Source: Marivita sp. (GTDB taxonomy: Bacteria; Pseudomonadota; Alphaproteobacteria; Rhodobacterales; Rhodobacteraceae). From it: DNA of 64,000 bases. The notes under the pieces are model-generated. The model was not told the DNA's origin and made no database searches. It saw only the letters and a program-made list of their open reading frames with translations. Positions 1-9,236 of the stretch are shown here, in pieces. The position numbers and the translations under genes were made by a program. The stretch covers positions 100,425 through 164,424 of the forward strand of contig NZ_JALEGT010000017.1 of the NCBI RefSeq assembly GCF_022763305.1, in the 5' to 3' direction. Positions within the stretch are counted from its first letter, which is position 1, and each line of letters begins with the position of its first letter.

Positions 1-313
1 GCGCGATCTGCATCGTCAGGCTGCGCACGTGGAAGGCCAGGAAATAGGCCACGGTGAATCCGATGGCGAGGGTCAGCGCCCAGGTGATGAGCGCGTATTT
101 CAATGTCGCGCCGAACACCCGGTAGGTGACCGGCGAGCCGAAGAGAAACTCGTAATTGTCGAACTGGAACGCCGGGTAGATCGAGAACTCGGTCGCGCCC
201 CAGAAGCTGACGATCACGATCATCACGATGGGGGCGATCAGGAACGCCAGCAGGACAATGCTCAGCGGGGCCGCCTGAAGCCATCCCAATAGATGCCTGC
301 TCTTGATCTGCAT
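1..313 (-). CDS. ABC transporter permease, polyamine type (N-terminal fragment)
   Basis: The first 104 codons of a membrane permease read leftwards off the window. The protein starts MQIKSRHLLGWLQ, followed by a first membrane span (SIVLLAFLIAPIVMIVIVSF) and, after a periplasmic stretch containing FEFLFGSP-like residues (DNYEFLFGSP), a second hydrophobic span around residues 72-92. This is the N-terminal pattern of PotB/PotH-like permeases that import spermidine, putrescine or related compounds. It lies downstream of the binding protein and ATPase genes on the same strand, so it belongs to their operon. The rest of the gene, including the cytoplasmic EAA loop, is outside the window. Substrate is not readable from this fragment. 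Confidence 0.85.
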   Translation of the reverse strand, partial: MQIKSRHLLGWLQAAPLSIVLLAFLIAPIVMIVIVSFWGATEFSIYPAFQFDNYEFLFGSPVTYRVFGATLKYALITWALTLAIGFTVAYFLAFHVRSLTMQIA

Positions 314-356
314 ATTCTCACCATCGTTGCGACCGGCTCGGCCTCGATCTCGCCGG

Positions 357-384
357 CTCCGGCTTCATCTTGCCGGATAAACTC
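357..384. repeat. Dispersed intergenic repeat, copy A
   Basis: The stretch CTTCATCTTGCCGGATAAAC and its flanks recur at 38502-38538 (opposite orientation) and 38690-38730. Here the element sits between the binding protein gene and the permease gene, next to a strong hairpin. It is noncoding on both sides. See the 38.5 kb entry for the paired copies. Confidence 0.7.
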
Positions 385-394
385 TCAGGGGGGT

Positions 395-417
395 CTGGGG
401 GGCAGAATGCCCCCCAG
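395..417 (-). terminator. G/C hairpin between binding protein and permease genes
   Basis: CTGGGGGGC and GCCCCCCAG form a perfect 9 bp stem around a 5 nt loop. It lies just after the binding protein gene and before the permease gene. In ABC operons such intercistronic stems commonly protect or attenuate the message so that the binding protein is made in excess. No T-run follows, so it is probably a leaky terminator or an RNA stabiliser rather than an operon end. Confidence 0.6.
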
Positions 418-450
418 CCAGTCGCCACGCGTCCGCGAGGCGAAACTCCA

Positions 451-1722
451 TCACGCGGCGATGAATTCGTTCCACTTGCGGACCATGTACTGGTTCTCGT
501 CCATGACGGCGTTCCAGCAGGCCACGGCGCCCATTCGGTCGTAGAACGAGCCACCGTCGCGGGTCTCGCCGGCTTGCGCCAGCGTGTCGCCGGTGGGCGA
601 GGTGATGACATCGGTGGCTTCCTTGCCCTCGAACCAGTAACCCCATTCGTTCTCGGACATGAAGTTCTTCGAGGTTTCCGGAACCGCCGAATAATAGCCC
701 TGGCGCATCAGGTAGCCGCCGACCCAGCCGGAGAGATACCAGTTGATGTATTCATACGCCGCATCAAGCTCCATGCCCGACAGCGAGGACGACAGTCCGA
801 TGCCGCCACCCCAGCTGCGGTAGCCTTCCTTGAGCGGCTGGTAGACGCAGGGGATGCCGCGGGACTTCACAGCGGTGATCGCCGGGGACCACATGGACTG
901 GATCACGACTTCACCGGACGCCATCAGGTTGACGCTTTCATCGAAGGTCTTCCAGAAGGCGCGGAACTGGCCATTGCGCTTGGCTTCGGTGAAGATCGCC
1001 ATGGTCTTGTCGATTTCTTCACGGGTCATGTTGCCCTTGTCGCCATACTGGATCTCGCCCATGGCTTCGCAGACCATCGCCATATCCATGATGCCGATCG
1101 ACGAGATGTCGAGGATCGACGCCTTGCCCTTGAACTCGGGGTTCAGCAGCTCGGTCCAGGATTCGATCGGGCGGCCGATCAGGTCCGGGCGGATGCCCAG
1201 CGTGTCTGCGTTGTAGATCGTCGGGATGAGCGTCATCCAGCCGGTTTCTTCGCTGGCAAAGGACGTCCCGCCGGGGCCGTCGACAAAGCCGACACTGTGG
1301 GGTGCGGTGCCCTGCGCGATTGTCGACTCGGGCGTCAGCTTGCCGCTCCGGAAAATGCCGACGATCTTGTCATAATTGGCGATTTTCGACGTATCCATGG
1401 CCTGCAGGTTGCCGGTCGGCCAAACCTTCTTACAGATCCAGTATTCGATATCCGCGATGTCAAAGCTGTCGGGCTGAGTGGCCGCGCGCTGGGTCACGCT
1501 GTCGGAATCGAGAGCCGTCATCTCAAGCGTGAAGCCAAGGTCTTCCTTCACCTTGTTGGCGACATCGTTGAGGTTCGACACGCCGGTGCCGAACTGGCGC
1601 AGCACGATGTTCTTCGTGTCCTGCGCCCAGAGCATGGGTGCGGGAAGTGCGGAGGCCGCAAGCGCCGCGCCTCCGGTCTTCAGAATGGAGCGGCGGGTGT
1701 AGCCGACCTTGGGTTTTGCCAT
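451..1722 (-). CDS. ABC transporter substrate-binding protein, polyamine type
   Basis: This 423-residue periplasmic binding protein starts with a Tat export signal: twin arginines at residues 10-11 (TRRSILKTGG), an alanine-rich hydrophobic stretch and a probable cleavage near LWAQ. The body resembles the PotD/PotF family of extracellular solute-binding proteins (for example a VWPTGNLQAMD segment and the SMWSPAITAVKS region). AGAGGAA lies seven bases before the ATG. It sits between the ATPase gene (upstream, 50 nt gap) and the permease. The family binds spermidine, putrescine or similar cations, but the ligand here is inferred only from family. Confidence 0.88.
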   Translation of the reverse strand: MAKPKVGYTRRSILKTGGAALAASALPAPMLWAQDTKNIVLRQFGTGVSNLNDVANKVKEDLGFTLEMTALDSDSVTQRAATQPDSFDIADIEYWICKKVWPTGNLQAMDTSKIANYDKIVGIFRSGKLTPESTIAQGTAPHSVGFVDGPGGTSFASEETGWMTLIPTIYNADTLGIRPDLIGRPIESWTELLNPEFKGKASILDISSIGIMDMAMVCEAMGEIQYGDKGNMTREEIDKTMAIFTEAKRNGQFRAFWKTFDESVNLMASGEVVIQSMWSPAITAVKSRGIPCVYQPLKEGYRSWGGGIGLSSSLSGMELDAAYEYINWYLSGWVGGYLMRQGYYSAVPETSKNFMSENEWGYWFEGKEATDVITSPTGDTLAQAGETRDGGSFYDRMGAVACWNAVMDENQYMVRKWNEFIAA

Positions 1723-1772
1723 TGTACTGTTCCTCTTTTTCCAGGGGTTCGGTGTGGAGTTGGATTGGCCGA

Positions 1773-2747
1773 TCAGGCCTGCAGGCGGTGCAGCCGCCCA
1801 TCGTCCCAGCAGAGCGTCACTGCTTCGCCGGGTGATTTTGGGGATTGAAAGAACTGCTCTTCCGGAAGCAGGGCGAGAACCTCGTCCCCGCCCGACGTGG
1901 TTGCGGTCACGGCGACCGAAGCGCCTTGATATTCCACAGCGATCACGGTGGCTGGCACGCCTCCCTCGCCCAGCGTCACGGCATCGGCGCGCACGGTGGC
2001 CTTGCCGTCAGGCAACGCGATCACGTTGTGACCTCCGATAAACCGGGCGACGAACTCGGTGCGCGGCTGCGCCCAGACCTCGCGTGCGGGGCCCGCCTGT
2101 TCGATCACCGCGTCGTTCATGACGACGATCTCGTCGGCGAGCGCGAGCGCTTCGTCCTGACCATGTGTCACGTGAATGAAGGTGATGCCCAATTCGCGTT
2201 GCAGCTTTTTCAGCTCTGTCCGCATCCGAATACGCAGGAAGGGATCGAGCGCCGAAAGCGGTTCGTCCAGCAGCAGCACCTTGGGTTCGGTCACAAGCGC
2301 GCGGGCAAGCGCGACGCGCTGCTGCTGGCCGCCGGACAACTGCGCCGGCAGACGGTCCGCCAGATGTGTCATGTCCACCAGTTCGAGCAACTCGTTGGCG
2401 CGGGCGTGCCGCGTCTCTTTTTCGACGCCCTTCATCCGCAGCGAAAACGCCACGTTGTCGCGCACCGACAGGTGCGGGAAAAGAGCATAGTTCTGGAACA
2501 TCATGGCGGTCCCGCGCCGTGCCGGCGGCAGGTCCGACACGTCCTGCCCATCCAGGACGATCTGGCCGTCGCTGACGTCTTCATGACCGGCGATCATCCG
2601 CAGCGTCGATGACTTGCCGCAGCCGGACGGACCAAGCAGACAGACATAGCTGCCCTTGGCAAACACGTGGTTCAGATCCCGTACCGCCACCGTGTCACCA
2701 TAGCGCTTGGTCAGGTGAACAAGTTCAAGATCATAGCCTGTTCGCAT
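1773..2747 (-). CDS. ABC transporter ATP-binding protein, polyamine type (PotA-like)
   Basis: The ATPase of the transporter, 324 residues from the chosen start. It shows Walker A GPSGCGKST, the signature LSGGQQQRVALARAL, Walker B VLLLDEPLSALD, the switch histidine in THGQDEAL, and a C-terminal TOBE-like regulatory region. The open frame extends to 3092, but the extension is Cys/Arg-rich and would overlap the divergent regulator. Three ATGs are possible (2774, 2759, 2747). The last has GGGGGA a few bases upstream and starts at the usual place, MRTGYDLELVHLTKRYG. It is the first gene of the operon. Confidence 0.9.
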   Translation of the reverse strand: MRTGYDLELVHLTKRYGDTVAVRDLNHVFAKGSYVCLLGPSGCGKSSTLRMIAGHEDVSDGQIVLDGQDVSDLPPARRGTAMMFQNYALFPHLSVRDNVAFSLRMKGVEKETRHARANELLELVDMTHLADRLPAQLSGGQQQRVALARALVTEPKVLLLDEPLSALDPFLRIRMRTELKKLQRELGITFIHVTHGQDEALALADEIVVMNDAVIEQAGPAREVWAQPRTEFVARFIGGHNVIALPDGKATVRADAVTLGEGGVPATVIAVEYQGASVAVTATTSGGDEVLALLPEEQFFQSPKSPGEAVTLCWDDGRLHRLQA

Positions 2748-2893
2748 CAGGTCCCCCATGTCGTCGCTTGACATCACCCTGTGCAGAGCGCGGACGGGAC
2801 CGGCAGTGATTTCCGCAGGCGCGAGAGCCGAAAACACAATTCGCCCGTTTTTTGAGCGCACGCGCGAATGATGTGCACAGAAAACGGCACAAA

Positions 2894-2905
2894 ATCGTAT
2901 ACAAT
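2894..2905. promoter_or_regulatory. Candidate GntR operator
   Basis: ATCGTATACAAT lies between the divergent transporter operon and the GntR gene. GTATAC is a perfect 6 bp palindrome with partly symmetric flanks. FCD-type GntR regulators often bind TNGTATACNA-like sites, so this is a plausible shared operator. The match is short and the assignment is inference. Confidence 0.4.
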
Positions 2906-2989
2906 CTCGTTCCATAAACTGTTTCCACGCCGCTTGCTTGTGCCGGCACACACGAATCGGAAAGACTTGGAGGCAGAGCGGAGCGGTGT

Positions 2990-3685
2990 GTGAGAACCAT
3001 GAACAAGATCGAGACAAAGGGCTGGACGAGCGACACCGTCGTGGCAGACTTGGAACGCGCGATTCACGAGCACCGCCTGCCGCCGGGCACAAAGCTTGGG
3101 GAAGACGAACTGAGCGACGCCTATGGGATCAGCCGAACCATTGTCCGCGCCGCACTTCTGGCTCTGTCACATCGCCGCCTCGTGGAACTCAAGCGCAACC
3201 GAGGCGCGTTTGTCGCGCAGCCGTCGGTACGAGAAGCGCGCGAAGTGTTCGAAGCACGGTCGCTGCTTGAACCACGCACGGCCCACTCCGCAGCGCTGCG
3301 GATGACCGATGCGGACCTGGACCTCCTGACCGAGAATATTTGCAATGAGCATGCCGCCCTCGATGCCGGCGAAAACGGTCGTGCTCTGTTTCTGTCCGGT
3401 CAGTTTCACATCGAAATCGCTCGGATAGCAGATCAATCGACGATTGAGACATTCATCTCTGAACTGATCGCGCGCTCATCCCTGATCATCGCTCTTTACT
3501 GGCGCCGCCGTGCCGCGCTGTGCGAAACGCAGGCGCATCATGCGCTGCTCGATGCCTTTGCACACCGCGACGGCGATGCGGCCGAGCAGTTGATGAAAAG
3601 CCATCTTCTCGATCTCGTGGCGTCGCTCGATCTGCGCAATGTGAGCCAGCCGCCCACCTCCCTTCGGGAAGCGTTGCAGCGATGA
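2990..3685 (+). CDS. GntR family transcriptional regulator, FCD type
   Basis: A 231-residue regulator. The N-terminal winged helix covers about residues 10-75 and includes the family core LGEDELSDAYGISRTIVRAALLALSHRRLVEL. The C-terminal helical FCD ligand-binding domain follows (EARSLLEPRTA, FHIEIARIAD, HHALLDAFAHRD). The start is either GTG 2990, with GGAG at good spacing, or ATG 2999. It is divergent from the polyamine-type transporter and its stop overlaps the next start (ATGA). It likely represses the transporter and itself in response to the transported compound or a metabolite, which is inference from position. Confidence 0.88.
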   Translation: MRTMNKIETKGWTSDTVVADLERAIHEHRLPPGTKLGEDELSDAYGISRTIVRAALLALSHRRLVELKRNRGAFVAQPSVREAREVFEARSLLEPRTAHSAALRMTDADLDLLTENICNEHAALDAGENGRALFLSGQFHIEIARIADQSTIETFISELIARSSLIIALYWRRRAALCETQAHHALLDAFAHRDGDAAEQLMKSHLLDLVASLDLRNVSQPPTSLREALQR

Positions 3686-4515
3686 CAGAGCTCCGCTGTC
3701 GCAACGCCACGTTGCCCGAAGTGTCGATGATGCTGGATTGGGCCGCGAAGGAAGGCTGGAACCCGGGGCTCGACGACGCAAAGCCCTTCTATCAGGCGGA
3801 TCCTGACGGGTTTTTCGTCGCCGAGACCGAAGACACGGTGGTTGCTGCGATTTCCGTTGTGAACCACTCGGACGATCACGCCTTTCTCGGTCTGTACCTG
3901 TGCCTGCCGGAGTATCGGGGTCGGGGCATCGGCTTTGGTCTTTGGACCCATGCGCTGGCACATGCCGGCGACAGGACCGTTGGCTTGGACGGTGTTCCGG
4001 CACAGGAGGCCAATTACAGGACATCCGGGTTCATCCTGGCCGGACGCACGTGCCGATGGACCGGGCAATTCGAACGCGTCGACACGGGCTTTGTGCTCGC
4101 GGAACCAGGGGATTTCGCGGACATCGCCGAATTGGATCCTGCCGCGACGGGCGTCCGGCGCGATCGCTTCCTCCGGGCCTGGCTTGAAAACGGCGCCACC
4201 CGAAAGACGGTTGTCTTGCGCAAGGGCGGAGAGGTGACCGGCTTTGCCACGGCACGCGCCTGTCGCACCGGGTGCAAGATCGGTCCCATCATTGCACCGG
4301 ATCTCCACGAGGCCGAGCATCTGGCGCGCCAAGCCGCAGCTTCCATTGCCGAAACGCACGTGACGATCGACGTCCCGGCAAGCGCTGAACCCTTTGCAGA
4401 CCTACTGGCCCAAAAGGGATTTGAACAAAACTTCAACACCGCGCGCATGTATCGCGGCACCGCGCCAAACGCCCTTGGAACGCTGCACGCCGTCGCCTCG
4501 CTAGAATTGGGGTGA
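3682..4515 (+). CDS. GNAT family N-acetyltransferase, two-domain
   Basis: A 277-residue protein whose ATG overlaps the stop of the GntR gene, so the two are translationally coupled. The N-terminal half is a GNAT fold with the acetyl-CoA loop motif LPEYRGRGIGFGLW at about residues 75-88. The C-terminal half (from about residue 150) resembles the second acetyltransferase-like domain of the Acetyltransf_18 type. The longer frame beginning at 3520 lies inside the regulator gene and was rejected. The neighbouring polyamine-type transporter suggests an amine or amino-sugar substrate, but nothing in the sequence proves it. Confidence 0.82.
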   Translation: MTELRCRNATLPEVSMMLDWAAKEGWNPGLDDAKPFYQADPDGFFVAETEDTVVAAISVVNHSDDHAFLGLYLCLPEYRGRGIGFGLWTHALAHAGDRTVGLDGVPAQEANYRTSGFILAGRTCRWTGQFERVDTGFVLAEPGDFADIAELDPAATGVRRDRFLRAWLENGATRKTVVLRKGGEVTGFATARACRTGCKIGPIIAPDLHEAEHLARQAAASIAETHVTIDVPASAEPFADLLAQKGFEQNFNTARMYRGTAPNALGTLHAVASLELG

Positions 4516-4542
4516 CACCGACGGATCAGCTGAACGCACCGA

Positions 4543-6879
4543 TCACTGTCTCCCGGTCTTACCCGACATGGCAGCCCTGAGCGCATTTCCCAGCGCCCCC
4601 TGCCCGCCACCGCCCGAAGCTGAACCACTTGCTTTTCCCTGCGGCTTTCCCGGGCTGCTCTTGCGTGCTGTGCCACCGGACTTGGATCGCCGCTCCGTAG
4701 GCTCGGGCTTCACGTTGTCCTTGCGCATGCTCAACCCGATCCGTTTCCGCGCGACGTCCACCTCCACAACACGCACCCGAACGACATCGCCGGCCTTGAC
4801 GACCTCGTGTGGGTCCTTGACGAAACGGTCGGCCAACTGGCTCACGTGAACCAACCCATCCTGGTGAACACCGATATCCACAAAAGCGCCGAATGCGGCG
4901 ACATTGGTGACAGTCCCTTCAAGCGACATGCCGGGACGCAGATCCTTGATATCATCAACACCGTCGGCAAACCGGGCGGTCACGAAATCCGGACGGGGAT
5001 CGCGCCCCGGTTTCTCGAGCTCCGAGAGGATATCGCGGACTGTTGGCAGACCGAACCTGTCATCGACAAAGTCACTTGCCCGAAGAGCGCGCAGCGCCTC
5101 CGGCTCTTTCATGATTGATCGGATATCGCGGCCGCAGGCCTGCACGATGCGACGCGCCACGTCATACGCTTCGGGGTGAACCGACGTCGCATCCAGCGGT
5201 TCGGTGCTGTTTCTGAGACGAAGAAACCCGGCACATTGCTCAAAAGCCTTGGGCCCGAGCCCGGACACTTTGAGCAAGGTCTTCCGCGATGCAAACTCGC
5301 CATGCGCGTCGCGATGCGAGACGATGGCCTGAGCCAGGGACGGTCCGAGACCGGCGACACGGGCCAGAAGAGCGGCAGACGCCATATTCAGATCAACGCC
5401 AACGGCATTCACGGCATCTTCGACGACAGCGTCGAGCGCCTGCGCAAGACGCCTTTGGTCCACATCATGCTGGTACTGACCGACGCCAATGGATTGGGGG
5501 GTGATCTTCACCAGTTCAGCCAACGGGTCCTGCAATCGACGCGCAATCGAGACCGCGCCTCGCAGGGACACGTCAAGGTCCGGAAACTCCTGTGCGGCGA
5601 GTTCCGAGGCCGAGTAGACCGACGCGCCGGCCTCGGACACGATGACACTGGACGGACGCGCAAGCCCTGCCGGCAGGTGTTTGAGAGTATCGGCAACCAG
5701 TCTTTCCGTCTCGCGACTGGCCGTTCCGTTGCCAATGGCAATCAGTTCAACGCCATGACGCCGGATCATGTCCAGGATCGACGCCTGCGCACCTGCAACA
5801 TCCATGCGCGGCTGGAACGGGTGGAGCGTCGCTGTTTCAAGCAGCTTGCCCGTTGGATCGATGACGGCCGCCTTGACGCCCGTCCGAATGCCCGGATCAA
5901 GCCCCAGCGTCGCGCGCGGACCGGCGGGGGCAGCCAGCAGCAAGTCCCGCAGGTTCCGAGCAAAAACCGCGATGGCTTCCTCATGTGCGCGTTTGCGAAG
6001 ATCCGCCATCAGATCGACATACATGGTCAGGCTCAGCTTGATGCGCCAGGTCCAGTCTGCCGCCGCGCGAAGCCAAACGTCACCTGCCGACGTGCCATGA
6101 ATGCCTACTGCCGCCGCGATCATGTTCACCGCGCGCGGCACATCCGTTTCCGGATCGGGCGCGATATCGACCGTGACGATTTCTTCCTTTGCCGCACGCA
6201 GGATCGCCAACGCCCTGTGCGACGGGATCGTGGCCCATTTTTCCCGATGATCGAAATAATCCGAAAACTTCGCTCCAGCCGCCTCCTTGCCCGGCTGCAC
6301 CCGCGCCGTGATCCACGCAGCCTCGTGCATGAAGGCGCGCAACCGACCCAGAAGGTCCGCGTTTTCGCTCAATTCCTCGGTCAGGATGTCCCGTGCCCCC
6401 GCAAGCGCCTCTTTGGCTGTGGGCACCTCCTGCGAAACGAACCCTTCCGCCAGTGCCTCTGGATCGGCAGCGCGATCAGCAAGGATGCTCCGCAGCAAGG
6501 GCTCCAAGCCGTTCTCACGGGCGATCATGGCCTTGGTACGGCGTTTAGGCTTGTACGGAAGGTAGATATCCTCCAACGCGGCTTTGGTCTCGGCGGACGC
6601 AATCGCGGCGCTCAAGGCATCCGTGAGTTTGCCTTGTTCCTTGATCGAATGCCGAATGGTCTCTCTGCGCGCTTCCAACTCGCGCAGATAATCAAGCCGG
6701 TCCGCCAGGGTCCGTAACTGCGTGTCATCCAGTCCACCCGTGGCCTCTTTGCGATACCGGGCCACAAACGGAACGGTTGCGCCGCCGTCCAGCAGAGTGA
6801 CAGCGGCGGCAACCTGTTCAGGCCGGGCGGAGATATCCGTGGCAATCGTCTGAAAGATGCGGGTTTCGGTCTGAATCAC
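4543..6879 (-). CDS. tex: Tex, RNA-binding transcription accessory protein
   Basis: A 778-residue cytoplasmic protein of full family length. It has the N-terminal helical Tex region, a YqgF/RNase H-like core (LGLDPGIRTGVKAAVID), a helix-hairpin-helix segment (LLARVAGLGPSLAQAIVSHRD, LLKVSGLGPKAFEQCAGFLR) and a C-terminal S1 domain (GMSLEGTVTNVAAFGAFVDI). A Lys/Ser/Gly-rich tail ends the protein. Tex is conserved across bacteria and binds nucleic acid during transcription. It converges on the GNAT gene with only 27 nt between stops. Confidence 0.96.
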   Translation of the reverse strand: MIQTETRIFQTIATDISARPEQVAAAVTLLDGGATVPFVARYRKEATGGLDDTQLRTLADRLDYLRELEARRETIRHSIKEQGKLTDALSAAIASAETKAALEDIYLPYKPKRRTKAMIARENGLEPLLRSILADRAADPEALAEGFVSQEVPTAKEALAGARDILTEELSENADLLGRLRAFMHEAAWITARVQPGKEAAGAKFSDYFDHREKWATIPSHRALAILRAAKEEIVTVDIAPDPETDVPRAVNMIAAAVGIHGTSAGDVWLRAAADWTWRIKLSLTMYVDLMADLRKRAHEEAIAVFARNLRDLLLAAPAGPRATLGLDPGIRTGVKAAVIDPTGKLLETATLHPFQPRMDVAGAQASILDMIRRHGVELIAIGNGTASRETERLVADTLKHLPAGLARPSSVIVSEAGASVYSASELAAQEFPDLDVSLRGAVSIARRLQDPLAELVKITPQSIGVGQYQHDVDQRRLAQALDAVVEDAVNAVGVDLNMASAALLARVAGLGPSLAQAIVSHRDAHGEFASRKTLLKVSGLGPKAFEQCAGFLRLRNSTEPLDATSVHPEAYDVARRIVQACGRDIRSIMKEPEALRALRASDFVDDRFGLPTVRDILSELEKPGRDPRPDFVTARFADGVDDIKDLRPGMSLEGTVTNVAAFGAFVDIGVHQDGLVHVSQLADRFVKDPHEVVKAGDVVRVRVVEVDVARKRIGLSMRKDNVKPEPTERRSKSGGTARKSSPGKPQGKASGSASGGGGQGALGNALRAAMSGKTGRQ

Positions 6880-7281
6880 GGAGGCTGCCCTTTGCTGCTG
6901 TGTGGCTTTCCTTGATAGCTTTCGTCACATGCGGATGGAAGATGCAGGACGGCGCAAGCCCCCGGAAAGACACGTGTCGCAGTCAGACCCTGAAAAGGTG
7001 TGAATGACCGCCGCAGGAAGACCGAAGACAGCAGTCCGGCACGCACACCCCGAACGCGCCCACCCGCACCGTCGCATGCCCCTCAAGCGACGCGAAGAGC
7101 GCAGCTGTCGCCTCGTCCGCCATATTTTACCATTTGATAAAAGCCGCCATACTTTTGCGTATTTGCTTTGTGGCAACCGAAGTCCGATGGGTCATCTGCG
7201 CAGGTTTCATGCCCGCGCGGAGGGAGCAGGTACACCAGGGCAGGCAAGACGTCTGCCGCAACGACATCGAGGGAGATGTGC
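6880..7281. other. Intergenic region, no gene found
   Basis: About 400 bases between the divergent tex gene and a small gene. All open frames here are short and unlike proteins. The stretch from about 7120 to 7170 is locally AT-rich and may carry the promoter of the downstream small gene, but no clear -35/-10 pair could be assigned. The promoter of tex should also lie here. Confidence 0.5.
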
Positions 7282-7533
7282 ATGTCAAAGACACATACGA
7301 TCAAGGTGGACGAAAAGCGAAACGGTGATGGCTCCATGACCTATGGTGCGACAGTCACGGAACACCACGCGGACGGCGACTTCAGTTCCTTCTACAGGTC
7401 ACGAAACCTGAACGCCGCGCATGCCATGGCCAACGGATTGGCAATGATCCTTGAAAAGAACAGCGCCAAACGCGTGAAGATCGAAGTTCTGGATGTTCAC
7501 GGACGGCCCATCTCCGAGGCACGCGCCGCTTGA
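7282..7533 (+). CDS. Small conserved-looking protein of unknown function
   Basis: An 83-residue soluble protein, MSKTHTIKVDEKRNGDGSMTY at the start, with no signal peptide or membrane span. The predicted pattern is beta strands followed by one helix (AHAMANGLAMILEKN). GGGAG lies six bases before ATG 7282, which decides this start over an in-frame ATG two codons earlier. It is isolated between tex and a tRNA gene. I do not recognise the family. Coding is supported by the ribosome site and normal codon usage. Confidence 0.65.
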   Translation: MSKTHTIKVDEKRNGDGSMTYGATVTEHHADGDFSSFYRSRNLNAAHAMANGLAMILEKNSAKRVKIEVLDVHGRPISEARAA

Positions 7534-7939
7534 GCCATCAAGCCGGTGCCCCCCGGCCCTGAACACTGCAGCATGGCCGCCATCCGCGGCCGTCGTCAGG
7601 GGCAGTCGACGCCCATCGACTTGATCGTTAAAAATGCGTCTACATCACAGCGCTGACGTCCGTTTGCCGTGCGGACAGACTTGCCTCCTCGACATGCCCC
7701 AGTCCACGAAGATCGTCGAGGATCTTCAGACCCAAGGCGCCCAATAGCGTTTCTTACAACCCGACCGTGAACGCATCGCTCAATCGCCTTCCCGCTGAAG
7801 GAAGTGCCGCAGCCGATAATTTCGGACCCGTCGCACAGCCTCATCCAGCCGCTCTCGCGCATCTCGCCCACCCGACACCGCCGCCTGCGGAAAGCCGCTG
7901 AAGCAGCTTATGGTCGAGCCATCGCAATATTGGGGAAAA
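7534..7939. other. Intergenic region before tRNA-Ser, no gene found
   Basis: About 400 bases with no convincing gene. The longest frame (7596-7871, minus) has no ribosome site and a composition unlike neighbouring proteins. It may be decayed coding DNA. No integrase, attachment-site duplicate or phage gene is visible despite the tRNA boundary. Confidence 0.45.
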
Positions 7940-8029
7940 TGGCGGAGACGAAGGGATTCGAACCCTCGAGACGGTTTCCCGCCTACTCCCTTAGCAGGGG
8001 AGCGCCTTCGACCACTCGGCCACGTCTCC
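7940..8029 (-). tRNA. tRNA-Ser, anticodon GCU
   Basis: A 90 nt class II tRNA on the minus strand. The acceptor stem is GGAGACG paired with CGTCTCC, followed by the discriminator G and an encoded CCA. The anticodon arm CTCCC-CTGCTAA-GGGAG carries GCT. A long variable arm typical of serine tRNAs follows, and the T-arm contains GGTTCGAATCC. It reads AGC and AGU codons. Confidence 0.95.
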
Positions 8030-8102
8030 GCCGACCCGTTTAGTGAGGTGTGCGGTCGGGGACAAGGGTGGAAACCACACGGAGGCCAAGTTTTTTCGTG
8101 GA

Positions 8103-9200
8103 TCAGGTGTTGAAGAGGAAGTGCAGCACGTCGCCATCCTTGACGACATAGCCCTTGCCTTCGGCCCGCATCTTGCCTGCTTCCTTCGCGGCGGTTTCGC
8201 CGCCCAAGGACACGTAGTCGTCATAGGCGATGGTTTCGGCGCGGATGAAGCCCTTCTCGAAGTCACCATGGATCACACCTGCCGCCTGAGGGGCGAGCGT
8301 GCCCTTGGAGATGGTCCAGGCGCGGGCCTCTTTTGGGCCGACGGTGAAATAGGTCTCAAGCTGCAAGAGCTGGTAGCCCGCGCGGATCACGCGGTCGAGG
8401 CCAGCTTCCTCAAGGCCCATTTCGGACAGGAATTCCTGCGCCTCTTCGGCGTCAAGCTGGCTGATCTCTTCTTCGATCTGGGCCGAGATCACGACATGGC
8501 TGTTGCCCTGTGCCGCGGCCATCTCGCCCACGGCGTTGGACATGGCGTTGCCGTCTGCCGCATCCGCCTCGGACACGTTGCAGACGTAAAGCACGGGCTT
8601 GGTGGTCAGCAGTTGCAGCATGTCCCAGGCTTTGCGGTCCTCGTCGTCGACCGCCACCGTCCGGGCAGGCTTGCCCTCTTCCAGTGCGGCCAAGGCGGCG
8701 CGCATCAGGCGTTCCTGCTGCACCGCGTCCTTGTCACCGCCGCGCACCTTGCGGACGATGTTCTGCAACCGCTTTTCGAGGCTCTCGATATCGGCGAGCA
8801 TCAGCTCGGTCTCGATGGTTTCGGCATCGGCGACAGGATCGACCCGGCCGTCCACATGCACCACATCGCCGTCTTCGAAACAGCGCAGCACGTGGGCGAT
8901 GGCGTCCACCTCGCGGATATTGGCGAGGAACTGGTTGCCCAGACCTTCGCCCTTGGACGCGCCTTTCACGAGGCCCGCGATGTCGACGAAGGTGATGCGC
9001 GTCGGGATGATCTGCTTGGACTTGGCGATCCCCGCCAGAGTGTCGAGCCGCGCATCGGGCACGGCGACGTCACCCACATTGGGCTCGATCGTGCAGAACG
9101 GAAAGTTCGCTGCCTGCGCCGCTGCAGTCTTGGTGAGCGCGTTGAAAAGGGTCGACTTGCCCACGTTCGGCAAACCCACGATTCCCACCTTGAAGCCCAT
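8103..9200 (-). CDS. ychF: YchF/OLA1 family redox-regulated ATPase
   Basis: A 365-residue cytoplasmic P-loop protein of full length. It has Walker A GLPNVGKST, the switch region DIAGLVKGASKGEGLGNQFL, NVSEAD in place of the usual guanine-specifying NKxD (typical of YchF, which prefers ATP), and a C-terminal TGS domain ending in VVKDGDVLHFLFNT. AGGAGAG lies before the ATG. The family associates with ribosomes and is linked to stress responses. In many bacteria it neighbours pth, but here pth is 17 kb away. Confidence 0.96.
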   Translation of the reverse strand: MGFKVGIVGLPNVGKSTLFNALTKTAAAQAANFPFCTIEPNVGDVAVPDARLDTLAGIAKSKQIIPTRITFVDIAGLVKGASKGEGLGNQFLANIREVDAIAHVLRCFEDGDVVHVDGRVDPVADAETIETELMLADIESLEKRLQNIVRKVRGGDKDAVQQERLMRAALAALEEGKPARTVAVDDEDRKAWDMLQLLTTKPVLYVCNVSEADAADGNAMSNAVGEMAAAQGNSHVVISAQIEEEISQLDAEEAQEFLSEMGLEEAGLDRVIRAGYQLLQLETYFTVGPKEARAWTISKGTLAPQAAGVIHGDFEKGFIRAETIAYDDYVSLGGETAAKEAGKMRAEGKGYVVKDGDVLHFLFNT

Positions 9201-9236
9201 CTCGGTCTCTCCTGATCCTGCGAAGTTGCGCCGCTT

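Noticed and set aside
370..1848. A 492-residue open frame opposite the binding protein gene
   Set aside because: The minus-strand binding protein has a Tat signal, ribosome site and family motifs; this frame is its shadow.
2748..3092. N-terminal extension of the ATPase
   Set aside because: The extra residues are Cys/Arg/Ser-rich, unlike any ABC ATPase, and would overlap the divergent GntR gene and the promoter region.
7534..8029. Genomic island boundary at tRNA-Ser
   Set aside because: No integrase, no repeat of the tRNA 3' end and no change in gene character could be seen on either side within the window.
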